Shown here: one piece after another, positions 27,342-36,082 of the stretch
Layout of the letters: each line of letters starts with the position of its first letter
Numbering within the stretch: the first letter of the stretch is position 1
Notes under the pieces: generated by a model
The model's input: only the letters and a program-made list of their open reading frames with translations
Told to the model about the DNA's origin: nothing
The model's database searches: none
Program-made: the position numbers and the translations under genes
Source of the DNA: Muriicola jejuensis
GTDB taxonomy: Bacteria; Bacteroidota; Bacteroidia; Flavobacteriales; Flavobacteriaceae
Length of the DNA stretch: 64,000 bases
Assembly: GCF_010671595.1 (NCBI RefSeq)
Contig: NZ_JAABOP010000002.1
Location: forward strand, 372,001 to 436,000
Direction of reading: 5' to 3'

Positions 27342-28106
27342 ATGGCAACATACAAGAAGCGGGGTTACAAGCCGAGGAACAAGGAAGAAGAAAAAGCCCT
27401 GGCAGAACAGGGAAGCACCACTGCAGAGGTATTCAGCGCCCTGGACGAAAGCGCTTCCAAATCGGAGCAATGGGTGGCCAGGAACCAGAACTACATCCTC
27501 GGGGTGATCGGCGTCATCGCTGTGGCCGTTCTTGGATATCTGGGGTATAGCCAGTTCGTCCAGCAACCGAGGAATGCGAGTGCCGCCAATGAGATGCTCT
27601 ATCCGAACCGCTATTTCAATGAGGCCCTTCAAAACACGGCAGAAAAGGATTCCCTTTTCCTGCTGGCTCTCAATGGGGCCGAAGGAAAATACGGCTATCT
27701 CGACATCATAGAGGAATATTCAGGTACCCCTTCCGCCAACATCGCGACCTACGCGGCCGGTATGGCCTATAAGGAACTGCAGCAGTACGACAAGGCCATT
27801 GAATATTTAGAGCAGGTAAAACCGGATGAGGAGATCACAGCAGCCCTCGCCCTGGGAGGTATAGGAGATGCCTTCCTCCAGTTGGGCCAGACTGGGGATG
27901 CCCTTGGTTATTATGAAAAGGCGCTTGCCGAAGATGACAATACTCTTACGACTCCGAGATTTCTTTACAAAGCCGGCATCGCAGCCCTGGAATTGGAGCA
28001 AAAGGATAAGGCGCTGAAATACTTTCAGCGCATCAAGGACGATTACCCGGATGCCGAAGAGGCCCGTACGATAGATGCCTTTATCGGGATGGCCCAAACC
28101 CAGTAG
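27342..28106 (+). CDS. Membrane-anchored tetratricopeptide protein (YfgM/BamB-partner type layout)
   Basis: From the ATG at 27342 the protein has 254 residues: a charged N-terminus, one transmembrane segment (YILGVIGVIAVAVLGYLGYS) and a C-terminal series of TPR units (GMAYKELQQYDKAIEYLEQV, GDAFLQLGQTGDALGYYEKA). This single-helix-plus-TPR layout resembles YfgM-like periplasmic chaperone partners, but that is only an analogy. An open frame extends upstream to 27246, but that start precedes the promoter box. It lies 2 bp ahead of ribH. Confidence 0.85.
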   Translation: MATYKKRGYKPRNKEEEKALAEQGSTTAEVFSALDESASKSEQWVARNQNYILGVIGVIAVAVLGYLGYSQFVQQPRNASAANEMLYPNRYFNEALQNTAEKDSLFLLALNGAEGKYGYLDIIEEYSGTPSANIATYAAGMAYKELQQYDKAIEYLEQVKPDEEITAALALGGIGDAFLQLGQTGDALGYYEKALAEDDNTLTTPRFLYKAGIAALELEQKDKALKYFQRIKDDYPDAEEARTIDAFIGMAQTQ

Positions 28107-28108
28107 GC

Positions 28109-28591
28109 ATGGCCACGGCTAACAAGAACCTTTCCCATTACGACAAGGACCAATTACCCGATGCGACCGACATGGAGATAGGGATCGTCGTTTCCGAGTG
28201 GAACGATGCTATTACGGAAGGCCTGTATCAGGGAGCGCTTGCTACCCTTTTGGAGTGTGGAGTAAAAGAAACGCGGATCACCCGCTGGAACGTTCCGGGA
28301 AGTTTTGAACTGACCTTTGGCTGTAAGAAGATGATCGAGGAGGTTGGCCCGGATGCGGTGATCGCAATCGGCAGTGTGATCCGGGGAGAGACCAAGCATT
28401 TCGATTTTGTATGCAGTGCAACCGCCCAGGGAATCAAGGACCTCAATGTCCTCACGGATACTCCCGTCATCTTTTGTGTTCTGACCGATGACACCCTGCA
28501 ACAGGCTAAGGACCGAAGCGGAGGGAAACACGGCAACAAAGGAACGGAGGCCGCCATCGCCGCCATCAAGATGGCATGCCTGGGCACTTAG
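28109..28591 (+). CDS. ribH: 6,7-dimethyl-8-ribityllumazine synthase
   Basis: The 160-residue protein has the lumazine synthase motifs IVVSEWNDAITEGLYQGAL, RWNVPGSFELTFG and IAIGSVIRGETKHFDFVCSA, with the active-site histidine in GETKHFDF. It condenses 5-amino-6-ribitylaminouracil with dihydroxybutanone phosphate in the penultimate step of riboflavin synthesis. It starts 2 bp after the TPR gene and is in its operon. Confidence 0.96.
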   Translation: MATANKNLSHYDKDQLPDATDMEIGIVVSEWNDAITEGLYQGALATLLECGVKETRITRWNVPGSFELTFGCKKMIEEVGPDAVIAIGSVIRGETKHFDFVCSATAQGIKDLNVLTDTPVIFCVLTDDTLQQAKDRSGGKHGNKGTEAAIAAIKMACLGT

Positions 28592-28663
28592 ATCTTTCCC
28601 GGACTTACCACCTCTGTTAACAATTTTTGGGACGCATCCTGCCGCACTTTTTTTATATTTAAG

Positions 28664-28671
28664 TACTTTTG
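28664..28671 (+). promoter_or_regulatory. -7 promoter box of the small membrane protein-mutL operon
   Basis: TACTTTTG, an exact TAnnTTTG box, 13 bp before the ATG at 28685. Confidence 0.6.
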
Positions 28672-28684
28672 GGGGAGGAGCGAT

Positions 28685-28975
28685 ATGGGACGATTTACGA
28701 GACTGCGGAAGAACAAGAAATTCAACTACTCACCTAAATATTTCGATGACAAAGGGGAGGGTAGTCCTTATAAGATTGAGCGCAAACTCGACCGGTACCG
28801 CACCACCACGGATTCCCCCGGGGGAATAAAGTCGCGTTGGAGTGCCGCCATGTCAGACCTCCGAAGGAATGCAGACAGGAATTACAAACTCCGGTTCCTC
28901 CTTATTCTCGCCATCCTGATCTTTATCGTCCTGTACCTCATCGATTTTGATATTTCCATCTTTATCCCCGAATAA
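28685..28975 (+). CDS. Small single-pass membrane protein, unknown function
   Basis: The 96-residue protein has a basic N-terminus (GRFTRLRKNKKFNYSPKYFD) and one C-terminal membrane segment (FLLILAILIFIVLYLIDFDI). I do not know a named family, but its translational coupling to mutL (the TAA overlaps the mutL ATG as TAATG) and its codon use make it a genuine gene. A structural or regulatory role cannot be inferred. Confidence 0.8.
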   Translation: MGRFTRLRKNKKFNYSPKYFDDKGEGSPYKIERKLDRYRTTTDSPGGIKSRWSAAMSDLRRNADRNYKLRFLLILAILIFIVLYLIDFDISIFIPE

Positions 28976-30822
28976 TGGCAGACCTCATCCATCTATTGCC
29001 GGACCATGTAGCCAACCAGATCGCGGCCGGGGAGGTTGTACAGCGACCTGCCTCTGTGGTCAAGGAACTGCTGGAGAATGCCGTAGATGCCGGGGCCACC
29101 GAAATAGAACTCATCGTGAAGGATGGGGGCAAGGCCCTGATACAGGTGGTGGATAACGGGAGCGGAATGAGCGAGACGGATGCGCGCATGAGTTTTGAGC
29201 GGCATGCGACCTCAAAGATCCAAAGTGCAGAGGACCTGTTTGAACTGCACACCAAGGGTTTCAGGGGAGAGGCCCTGGCCTCCATAGCGGCAATCGCCCA
29301 TGTAGACATGCAGACCAGGCCGGCTGAGGACGAGGTGGGTACACATATACGGATAGAAGGGAGCAAGGTGGTTTCACAGCAGGCGGAGGTTTGCCCCAAA
29401 GGGACCTCCATCTCGGTTAAGAATTTGTTTTTCAATATTCCCGCGCGGAGGAATTTTCTAAAATCCAACTCCGTGGAATTCAGGCATATCACGGACGAAT
29501 TCCACAGGGTGGCGCTGGCGCATCCCGCGATCGGTTTTCGATTTTACCACAACGGGAGTGAATTGTTCCACCTCAATCCGGCCGCGCTCAGGAAGCGCAT
29601 CACGAATATCTTCGGTCACAGGATGGACGAGAAGCTCATTTCTGTGGAGGAGGAGACCCAGGTCGTAAGGATAGAAGGATTCATCTGCAAACCGGAATAC
29701 GCTAAAAAAAGCAGGGGAGAACAGTACTTTTTTGTCAACGATCGGTTTATCAAAAGCCCTTACCTGCACCATGCCGTGGTCTCCGCCTATGAGGGCCTTC
29801 TAAAACCCGACGTTCATCCGGGATATTTCCTTTACCTGCAGGTAGACCCCCATTCCATAGACATCAATATCCATCCGACTAAGACGGAGGTCAAGTTCGA
29901 CGATGAACACACCCTGTACGCCATCCTGAGGGCTGCCGTAAAGCACGGTCTGGGCCAGTTCCACCTGGCGCCAATGCTCGATTTTGAAAAGGACCAGAAC
30001 CTGGAGACCCCCTATGCCTACAGGAATAAAGAGGCCCATGTCCCCGGGATCTCCGTAAACCCGGGTTTCAATCCGTTTGAAGAAAGTTCCGCCAGGTTTC
30101 CCTCCCATGGGGGATACCACAAAAAATCAGCAGAAGGGTGGGAGAACCTGTTCGTAGACCTCAAGTCAGGGACCGAAAGACAGGAGTCCTTCAGCAGTGT
30201 TCACTTCGAATCGGAGGCAGTGACGGGATCCATGTTCCCTTCCTCCGACGGGGATGAGGCTGGGGAAGGAACCACTTTTCAGCTCCGCCGAAAATACATC
30301 GTCACCACCATCAGGTCCGGTATGCTGATCATAGACCAACAGAGGGCCCACCAGAGGGTCCTGTACGAGAAATTCCTCAGGAGTTTGACGGTTAAGGAAA
30401 GCCTCAGCCAGCAACTCCTGTTCCCCGTTTCCCTGGATTTCTCACCTAACGAACGGCATGTTCTGGACGAACTCAGTGACCAGCTGAACGCCCTGGGCTT
30501 TGTGTTTGAAGAAAGCGATGATGAGCGGGTCATAGTAAAGGGACTTCCCCCCATGGTCCCTGAAAAAGAAGTGGTATCCGTGCTAGACCAGGTTATCTCT
30601 GAATACGGGCAGGGGAAGGAAGGAAATCTCTCCCAGTCCGATATGCTCGCGAAAGCCCTGAGTAGGTCGGTATGCGTCAAAACCGGGGACAGGATGGACA
30701 AAACCTCTCAACTGGCCCTGGTGAATGACCTTTTTGCCTGTAAGGAAACCCTGCTGAGTCCGTTTAATAAACCGATCTTTATCACCTTAACAGAAAACGA
30801 AATCGACAATAAATTCAAATAG
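28975..30822 (+). CDS. mutL: DNA mismatch repair protein MutL, endonuclease motif degenerate
   Basis: The 615-residue protein has an intact GHKL ATPase head (VVKELLENAVDAGATEIEL, VVDNGSGMSETDARMSFERH, TKGFRGEALASIAAIAHVD) and the S5-like middle domain. In the C-terminal dimerisation domain the nicking motif D-Q-H-A-x2-E-x4-E is altered: from D454 the sequence reads DQQRAHQRVLYE, with H and the first E replaced by Q, and no C-P-H-G-R-P motif follows. It therefore probably lacks endonuclease activity. MutL couples MutS mismatch recognition to excision. It is followed by two rhomboid genes with no gap. Confidence 0.96.
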   Translation: MADLIHLLPDHVANQIAAGEVVQRPASVVKELLENAVDAGATEIELIVKDGGKALIQVVDNGSGMSETDARMSFERHATSKIQSAEDLFELHTKGFRGEALASIAAIAHVDMQTRPAEDEVGTHIRIEGSKVVSQQAEVCPKGTSISVKNLFFNIPARRNFLKSNSVEFRHITDEFHRVALAHPAIGFRFYHNGSELFHLNPAALRKRITNIFGHRMDEKLISVEEETQVVRIEGFICKPEYAKKSRGEQYFFVNDRFIKSPYLHHAVVSAYEGLLKPDVHPGYFLYLQVDPHSIDINIHPTKTEVKFDDEHTLYAILRAAVKHGLGQFHLAPMLDFEKDQNLETPYAYRNKEAHVPGISVNPGFNPFEESSARFPSHGGYHKKSAEGWENLFVDLKSGTERQESFSSVHFESEAVTGSMFPSSDGDEAGEGTTFQLRRKYIVTTIRSGMLIIDQQRAHQRVLYEKFLRSLTVKESLSQQLLFPVSLDFSPNERHVLDELSDQLNALGFVFEESDDERVIVKGLPPMVPEKEVVSVLDQVISEYGQGKEGNLSQSDMLAKALSRSVCVKTGDRMDKTSQLALVNDLFACKETLLSPFNKPIFITLTENEIDNKFK

Positions 30823-31566
30823 ATGGGAAGACTTACCGGTGCCATTAAACACCTGCTGATCGTAAATATCCTCTTTTTCGTAGCCACGGCTCTCTACGGG
30901 GAACAAATGTATCAATGGTTCTCTCTTTGGTTCCCGGAGAATGAGAATTTCGGTTACTGGCAAATCCTCTCCCATATGTTTATGCACGGGGGTTTTATGC
31001 ATATCCTTTTCAATATGTATGCACTCTGGGCCTTTGGTTCCCCCCTGGAGCATATGTGGGGGAAGAACAAGTTCCTCTTCTTCTATTTTTCGGCGGGCAT
31101 CGGAGCCGCAATTATCCATACGGCAGTGAATTACTATTATTTCAATGAAGGAATGGATGTGTTGCTTAATGCTGGTCTGACGCGACCTGAGGTAATGGAC
31201 CTGATTTCCCAGGGGAAGTTTAACCCGGGCTGGTACAACCTGGCCCCCAGGAGTACCATAGACAACTTCCTAATGGCGTATAGTACTCCAGCTGTAGGGG
31301 CCTCAGGAGCCATCTACGGGATTCTGGTCGCCTTCGGCATGTCATTCCCGAACAGCGAACTTTTTCTCATTTTTCTTCCCATTCCAATCAAGGCCAAATA
31401 CTTTATACCCGTACTTATAGGTCTCGACCTCTTTTCCGGCGTTACGGGATACTCTATCTTTGGCCAGGGGATCGCTCACTTTGCCCATGTGGGAGGTGCC
31501 TTGTTCGGATTTATTATGATGTGGTACTGGAAAAAGACCCAGTTCAATAAAAACAGATGGAATTAA
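30823..31566 (+). CDS. Rhomboid-family intramembrane serine protease (first of two)
   Basis: The 247-residue polytopic protein has the rhomboid catalytic pair: serine in VGASGAIYG (S161) and histidine in AHFAHVGGALFGF (H222). The HGGFMHILFNMYALWAFG loop is also typical. It starts directly after the mutL stop, so it is in that operon. An unusual feature is a long insert of about 45 residues (from YYYFNEGMDVLL to NFLMAYS) before the catalytic helix. It cleaves membrane substrates; none is known. Confidence 0.92.
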   Translation: MGRLTGAIKHLLIVNILFFVATALYGEQMYQWFSLWFPENENFGYWQILSHMFMHGGFMHILFNMYALWAFGSPLEHMWGKNKFLFFYFSAGIGAAIIHTAVNYYYFNEGMDVLLNAGLTRPEVMDLISQGKFNPGWYNLAPRSTIDNFLMAYSTPAVGASGAIYGILVAFGMSFPNSELFLIFLPIPIKAKYFIPVLIGLDLFSGVTGYSIFGQGIAHFAHVGGALFGFIMMWYWKKTQFNKNRWN

Positions 31567-31570
31567 ACCC

Positions 31571-32443
31571 ATGAGTACAGGAGGACTGAGATATCAATAC
31601 GCCCGCTTAAATATCGCGGAGAAACTGATCGTGATCAACGTGGCGGTATTTATTCTTAACGCCCTGTTGCCATTTCTCCTGGGGCTGGGAAAAAACGCCA
31701 TTTCCCAATGGTTCGAATTGCCTGTAGACCTCATGGCGTTCCTGTTCCAGCCCTGGTCTATTGTCTCCTACTCTTTTTTCCATGCAGATTTCTTCCACCT
31801 GTTCTGGAATATGCTGTTGCTCTATTTCTCTGCCAGGATCTTTTTGAACCTGTTCTCTGCCCGTACCCTTGTTAATGTATACTTCCTGGGAGTAATCCTG
31901 GGCGGACTCCTATTCGTGCTCAGCTATAATGTCTTCCCCGTTTTCCTGGGATCCAATTCAGCCATCATAGGTGCCTCAGCCGGGGTAACCGCCGTACTGA
32001 TCTTTATATGCGCCTATATCCCCAACCAGGAGGTGCGGGTCCTTTTTTTCAATATTAAATTATGGTACATAGGGGCATTTTTTGTCCTTGTCGATCTCAT
32101 CAGTATCCCGGCCAGCAACTCTGGTGGACATCTGGCCCACCTCGGCGGGGCACTCCTGGGCTATGTTTACGCCCGTCAACTCGCTAAGGGAAAGGATATA
32201 GGTGAAGGTTTTTCGAAACTACTGGATGGCCTGGGAGCCATGTTCAAACCCCGGGAGAAGAAGGCCCCCATGAAGACCGTATACCGTAAAAAAAGTAAGG
32301 TCTCCAGCTCCAAGATCGATTATGACAAGGAGAGTCGGCAGCGAAAAATAGACAACATCCTCGACAAGATCAGCAAGTCGGGGTACGAAAGCCTGTCCAA
32401 GGCCGAAAAGGACTTCCTCTTCAAGGCGGGGAAGGAAGAATGA
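31571..32443 (+). CDS. Rhomboid-family intramembrane serine protease with C-terminal tail (second of two)
   Basis: The 290-residue protein has S136 in AIIGASAGVTAVL and histidines in GGHLAHLGGALLGY, so the catalytic dyad is intact. After the last helix there is a basic cytoplasmic tail ending with RKIDNILDKISKSGYESLSK, a short conserved helix pair found at the end of Bacteroidota rhomboids (I believe DUF6576). It lies 4 bp after the first rhomboid. The next gene position holds a decayed endonuclease-like gene. Confidence 0.92.
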   Translation: MSTGGLRYQYARLNIAEKLIVINVAVFILNALLPFLLGLGKNAISQWFELPVDLMAFLFQPWSIVSYSFFHADFFHLFWNMLLLYFSARIFLNLFSARTLVNVYFLGVILGGLLFVLSYNVFPVFLGSNSAIIGASAGVTAVLIFICAYIPNQEVRVLFFNIKLWYIGAFFVLVDLISIPASNSGGHLAHLGGALLGYVYARQLAKGKDIGEGFSKLLDGLGAMFKPREKKAPMKTVYRKKSKVSSSKIDYDKESRQRKIDNILDKISKSGYESLSKAEKDFLFKAGKEE

Positions 32444-32444
32444 G

Positions 32445-32679
32445 TTGGATGAAAAGATCGGCTTTTTTTACTTTTTAGGCAGAGTGGTCTTACTTGCAGT
32501 ATCCTTCACCCTACTGCTCTTTTGTCTCTATAAGACAGTATGTAATGCAGAAATCGTTTCCTTAGATCTCCAGTCCATAGTTCTTCCTACTTCCTAACAC
32601 TAGTGTCCACCTCAATTTCGACGTTCAGTATTCAGACCATTATCCGGTCAGGGCATCATTCCGCCTTCCCCCCCGATAA
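32445..32679 (+). pseudogene. Remnant of an endonuclease/exonuclease/phosphatase (EEP) family gene
   Basis: Two pieces of one gene remain behind the rhomboids. The first (32445-32597, TTG start) reads DEKIGFFYFLGRVVLLAVSF and ends with a stop after about 50 codons; it looks like a membrane-anchored N-terminus. The second, in another frame (32581-32679), ends NFDVQYSDHYPVRASFRLPPR-stop minus the first residue. The S-D-H-Y-P-V signature is the catalytic C-terminal motif of the EEP superfamily. The 250 or so residues between are gone, and the end overlaps the convergent DUF6122 gene. The 3' piece is convincing, the 5' piece less so. Confidence 0.6.
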
Positions 32680-32980
32680 AAAGGCAGTCCGTCCAATCTG
32701 CCAGCATGTGAAGCAACAATCCGATCCCCCAGATCCGCAAGGGTTTGAAAAATAGAAAGAGCGTATATACGCCCATGGCCCAATAGGTATGAAGCGGATG
32801 GAAATTGATGCTGCAGCGGTTAGGGTCAAAGATGGGATCAGCCCAAAGATGGTCTAAATCGATCAAAATGGCAGAAAGGAGTATCAATACCGCACGCCAG
32901 GGACGAGCCCTGTAAAACAGGAAAGCTACTGCAAAGGGCAATAAAAAGTGTATCCCGTAATGTAGGAAGAGTCTAAGCAT
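32648..32980 (-). CDS. DUF6122 membrane protein
   Basis: The 110-residue protein has three to four short membrane segments and the segments LILLSAILIDLDHLWADPIF and FDPNRCSINFHPLHTYWAMG, which I recognise as DUF6122. The conserved D-x-D-H and H-P-L-H residues suggest metal binding or a relative of the YdjM-type membrane hydrolases. Function is unknown. Its start overlaps the WbqC-like stop by 8 bp, so it is the last gene of the lepB operon. Its 3' end overlaps the remnant EEP gene on the other strand. Confidence 0.82.
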   Translation of the reverse strand: MLRLFLHYGIHFLLPFAVAFLFYRARPWRAVLILLSAILIDLDHLWADPIFDPNRCSINFHPLHTYWAMGVYTLFLFFKPLRIWGIGLLLHMLADWTDCLFIGGEGGMMP

Positions 32981-33605
32981 GTTCCAAATTTAATGGCAGG
33001 GACCTCAGGTAATCCGCTGCGTGGGTCCCTTCGTTAAACAGGAGATCCAGTATACTGAGGTTGGGAACAAATCCGTGTTTTTCCGTAAATACCTGGGTAT
33101 ATTGAGGAGGTTCAAAGGCCAATGGTTTTTTTGCGTTCACCAGATGCCTCATGTCTCTGACACCCTTCAGAACAGGTTCGTATTGTTCCGTTCTCCCTAC
33201 CGGGAAAGGGAGTCCGAGGAGGGTACAAATCACATGGATGCATTCCAGGTTGAAGTCGAGCAGAAACGTATGTGATTCACGGAACAATGGGGCCAGATCC
33301 TCCTCGTAGTATTCAAAGAATGGGGAAGACCTGTAGGCGGTTTCCAGGGTGCGCCAGTGCAGCCTTTGCCAGGCATAGGAATTGTCGACCTTTACATCCC
33401 TGTAATACTGTTTTCCCTGTTTCCCGCCTACGTGTTTGATCGGGATGCTTATCAGGTGTTTTCCCTGATCCGTACAGATACAGGTCCTGTTCCTGAAAGT
33501 CTGTTTCTGGTAAAAGTCACAGACTTCCCACTGACACTCCTCTCGGGTGATGAGGGCCATCGTGCCTATATTAGGAAAATACGCGGGATGAAGGACATGG
33601 AGCAT
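32973..33605 (-). CDS. WbqC-family protein
   Basis: The 210-residue protein begins LHVLHPAYFPNIGTMALIT and contains WEVCDFYQKQTFRNRTCI and KQGKQYYRDVKVDNSYAWQR, which match WbqC-like proteins. The family is named from O-antigen loci and is thought to act in amino-sugar transfer or modification, but this is not settled. No signal peptide or membrane helix is seen. It follows lepB by 17 bp. Confidence 0.85.
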   Translation of the reverse strand: MLHVLHPAYFPNIGTMALITREECQWEVCDFYQKQTFRNRTCICTDQGKHLISIPIKHVGGKQGKQYYRDVKVDNSYAWQRLHWRTLETAYRSSPFFEYYEEDLAPLFRESHTFLLDFNLECIHVICTLLGLPFPVGRTEQYEPVLKGVRDMRHLVNAKKPLAFEPPQYTQVFTEKHGFVPNLSILDLLFNEGTHAADYLRSLPLNLEHA

Positions 33606-33622
33606 GACTACAAGGCTCGGAT

Positions 33623-35326
33623 CTATTTCGTGCTGCTTTTTTTCCTCCGCTTGCGGACAAAATCAAAGAGAAACCAGGCCGCCAGGGCCATGAGGAAATA
33701 GCGGAAATAGGACACGGGTTCCCCCTCTCCATTTACCGTGGTAAAGATCCGGTCCCACCGGGGTTTCCAGTGTGCTATCCCTTCGTTGAAATTGTCAAAG
33801 CTCAACCAGATGAAAATGGGGGTCCCCACGATATGGTTTTCGGGGACATAGCCCCAGGTCCGGCTGTCCTCCGAATGGTCCCTGTTGTCTCCCATCATCC
33901 AGTAGTAATCCTGTTGGAAGGTGTATTGCTGTACCGCCTCCCCGTTCACGAGTACCTGGTTTCCGGAAACACCTACGGTGTTGCCCTCGTAATCCCGGAT
34001 GATCTTTTTATAGAGGGGAAGTACATCGACATTGAGTGATACCGTACTCCCCTTCGCGGGAATGAAGATGGGTCCGAAATTGTCATTGTTCCATGGATAT
34101 TCAGGATTCTGAGGAAAAACACTAATGTCTCTATCCCCTTTAGGTTCGATGATCTTAACGACGGAATCGATCTGAGGGTTGGCGCGGAGCTGGGCCACCA
34201 TCTCATCGGTAAGGGTGGCCCGTCGCTCCCTGTCCGTGATCTCCCGAAGGGACAACCCCAGGCTTCTTATTACCTCAGCGGGGATCCCTCTGCTGTCCGT
34301 GAGGATCACAGGGGGGTTATTCTGGCCGAAGACCGCAAATCCTGAAGACTGGAGGGCCATTATCTGTTGCGGACTAAGGGTTTGTGCCACATAGGTCCTG
34401 TTGAATTCAGAAACGCCAAGCTCCAGCAACAACCTGGAGGAAACCCCATCCTGGGCGTACAGCATATAATCATACTGGGGCTTCGCCCGGTCAGACAGTT
34501 GGAGTTGCTTTCCGTCTATATACACATAGCCGTCCCTGATTTCGAGAGAATCCCCGGGAAGCCCAACGCACCGTTTTACATAGTTGGATTTCTTGTCAAT
34601 GGGTTTGACCACCCCTGCTTCCTTCTTGAAAAAGGCCCTGACCGTATCGGCCGGCCAGCTGAAGACCACAATGTCATTGCGATCTACCTTGGTAAAGCCG
34701 GGCAGCCTGAAATAGGGGAGTTGCGGTTTTTTAAGGTAGGAACGCGTCCCAAATACTGGTAGCGTATCATGAACCATAGGGGCTGCGATGGTGGTCATGG
34801 GTGCCCTTGCCCCGTAGTGGAATTTGCTGACGAACAACAGGTCACCTATACGTAGGGTGCGTTCCAGGGAACCTGTCGGGATCACATAAGGCTGAATAAA
34901 ATAGGTATGTACCAGGGTGGCTGCCACCACTGCAAAGACGATCGAACTGACCCATTCCCCGGAACTGCTCTTGGGATGCAGGCTTCTATCCTTGATGTGG
35001 CTCACTTCCAGGGCGTAGTTGACGTAATAAATATAGAATCCCAGGGTCAGGATGGTCAGCCAGGTATCTGCCAGGCTGTTGCGTCCAAAACTCCTGACGG
35101 TCTCCACCCAGATGACCGGGAACATGAGCAGGTTGATGATGGGGATGAATAGGAGGATCACCCACCAGGCCGGACGGTTGATGATCTTCATCAATACCAC
35201 GGCATTATAGATGGGAATGGCTGCTTCCCAGGGTTTTCTGCCCGCTATTTTATAGAGTTTCCAGGTACCCAGAAAGTGGATGACCTGTACCAGAAGTATA
35301 AAGAGGATCCATTGTGTTACGTCCAT
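33623..35326 (-). CDS. lepB: Signal peptidase I with long N-terminal membrane domain
   Basis: At 567 residues this is much longer than the typical 200-350. Residues 1-120 form three or four membrane helices (DUF5684-like). The catalytic core follows: YVIPTGSLERTLRIGDLLFV with Ser153, and NYVKRCVGLPGDSLEIRDGY with Lys251. A long insertion of about 190 residues separates this from the final WMMGDNRDHSEDSRTWGYVP box. The enzyme removes signal peptides at the periplasmic face. It is in the par-dapB operon, between dapB and the WbqC-like gene. Confidence 0.95.
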   Translation of the reverse strand: MDVTQWILFILLVQVIHFLGTWKLYKIAGRKPWEAAIPIYNAVVLMKIINRPAWWVILLFIPIINLLMFPVIWVETVRSFGRNSLADTWLTILTLGFYIYYVNYALEVSHIKDRSLHPKSSSGEWVSSIVFAVVAATLVHTYFIQPYVIPTGSLERTLRIGDLLFVSKFHYGARAPMTTIAAPMVHDTLPVFGTRSYLKKPQLPYFRLPGFTKVDRNDIVVFSWPADTVRAFFKKEAGVVKPIDKKSNYVKRCVGLPGDSLEIRDGYVYIDGKQLQLSDRAKPQYDYMLYAQDGVSSRLLLELGVSEFNRTYVAQTLSPQQIMALQSSGFAVFGQNNPPVILTDSRGIPAEVIRSLGLSLREITDRERRATLTDEMVAQLRANPQIDSVVKIIEPKGDRDISVFPQNPEYPWNNDNFGPIFIPAKGSTVSLNVDVLPLYKKIIRDYEGNTVGVSGNQVLVNGEAVQQYTFQQDYYWMMGDNRDHSEDSRTWGYVPENHIVGTPIFIWLSFDNFNEGIAHWKPRWDRIFTTVNGEGEPVSYFRYFLMALAAWFLFDFVRKRRKKSSTK

Positions 35327-35371
35327 TTGAAGCTTTTTTTGGCGTTACGGGGGCAAGGTATCATTTTGTGT

Positions 35372-36079
35372 TCACTTACGACCGAGGTTTAACACGTCTT
35401 TCATACTAAAGACCCCCTGTTTTCCGAGGATCCATTCAGCGGCCACCACCGCCCCCAATGCAAATCCCTTCCTGCTGAAGGCCTCGTGGCTGATACGTAT
35501 CTCATCAACCCCCCCTGTATAGGTAATCACGTGGGTGCCTGGAACCTCCCCCTCCCTGTGGGAATAGATCGGAATGGTTTCCGGCCCCTCTTTGTCCAGA
35601 GCCCATTTTTTATAGCCCGAATTCTCAATGATCCCTTCGGCCAGGGTGATGGCCGTGCCGCTGGGGGTATCCAGTTTGTGGATGTGGTGGGTTTCGTCTA
35701 TGCCGACCTCGTATTCACCTGTTTTGTCGACCATACTGGCCAGGATCCTGTTGAGTTCAAAAAAGATATTGACGCCCAGGCTGAAATTGGAGGCATAGAG
35801 GAATGCGCCTTTCACTTTTTCACAGTGGTCGCTCACCTCCCCAAATCGCTCCAGCCAGCCCGTGGTACCTGAAATCACCGGAACACCTTTGGAAAGGCAG
35901 CCTTTGATATTGGTTACGGCCGACTCAGGTACGCTGAAATCGATAGCGACCTCCATTTCACCATAAGGGATCTCCCCGGGTTTTTCGTCTATCCGTGCTA
36001 CGATCTGGTGCCCTCGTTCAAGGCTGATCTCGTCGATCATCCTGCCCATTTTCCCGTATCCGAACAATGCGATCTTCAC
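35372..36079 (-). CDS. dapB: 4-hydroxy-tetrahydrodipicolinate reductase
   Basis: The 235-residue protein has the nucleotide-binding start MKIALFGYGKMGRMI and the substrate motif HHIHKLDTPSGTAITLAEGI with the catalytic His-His and Lys. It reduces dihydrodipicolinate with NAD(P)H in the lysine and meso-diaminopimelate pathway. Its start codon is GTG, which the conserved N-terminus supports. It lies 3 bp after the DUF5683 gene. It supplies diaminopimelate for peptidoglycan. Confidence 0.95.
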   Translation of the reverse strand: MKIALFGYGKMGRMIDEISLERGHQIVARIDEKPGEIPYGEMEVAIDFSVPESAVTNIKGCLSKGVPVISGTTGWLERFGEVSDHCEKVKGAFLYASNFSLGVNIFFELNRILASMVDKTGEYEVGIDETHHIHKLDTPSGTAITLAEGIIENSGYKKWALDKEGPETIPIYSHREGEVPGTHVITYTGGVDEIRISHEAFSRKGFALGAVVAAEWILGKQGVFSMKDVLNLGRK

Positions 36080-36082
36080 CCG

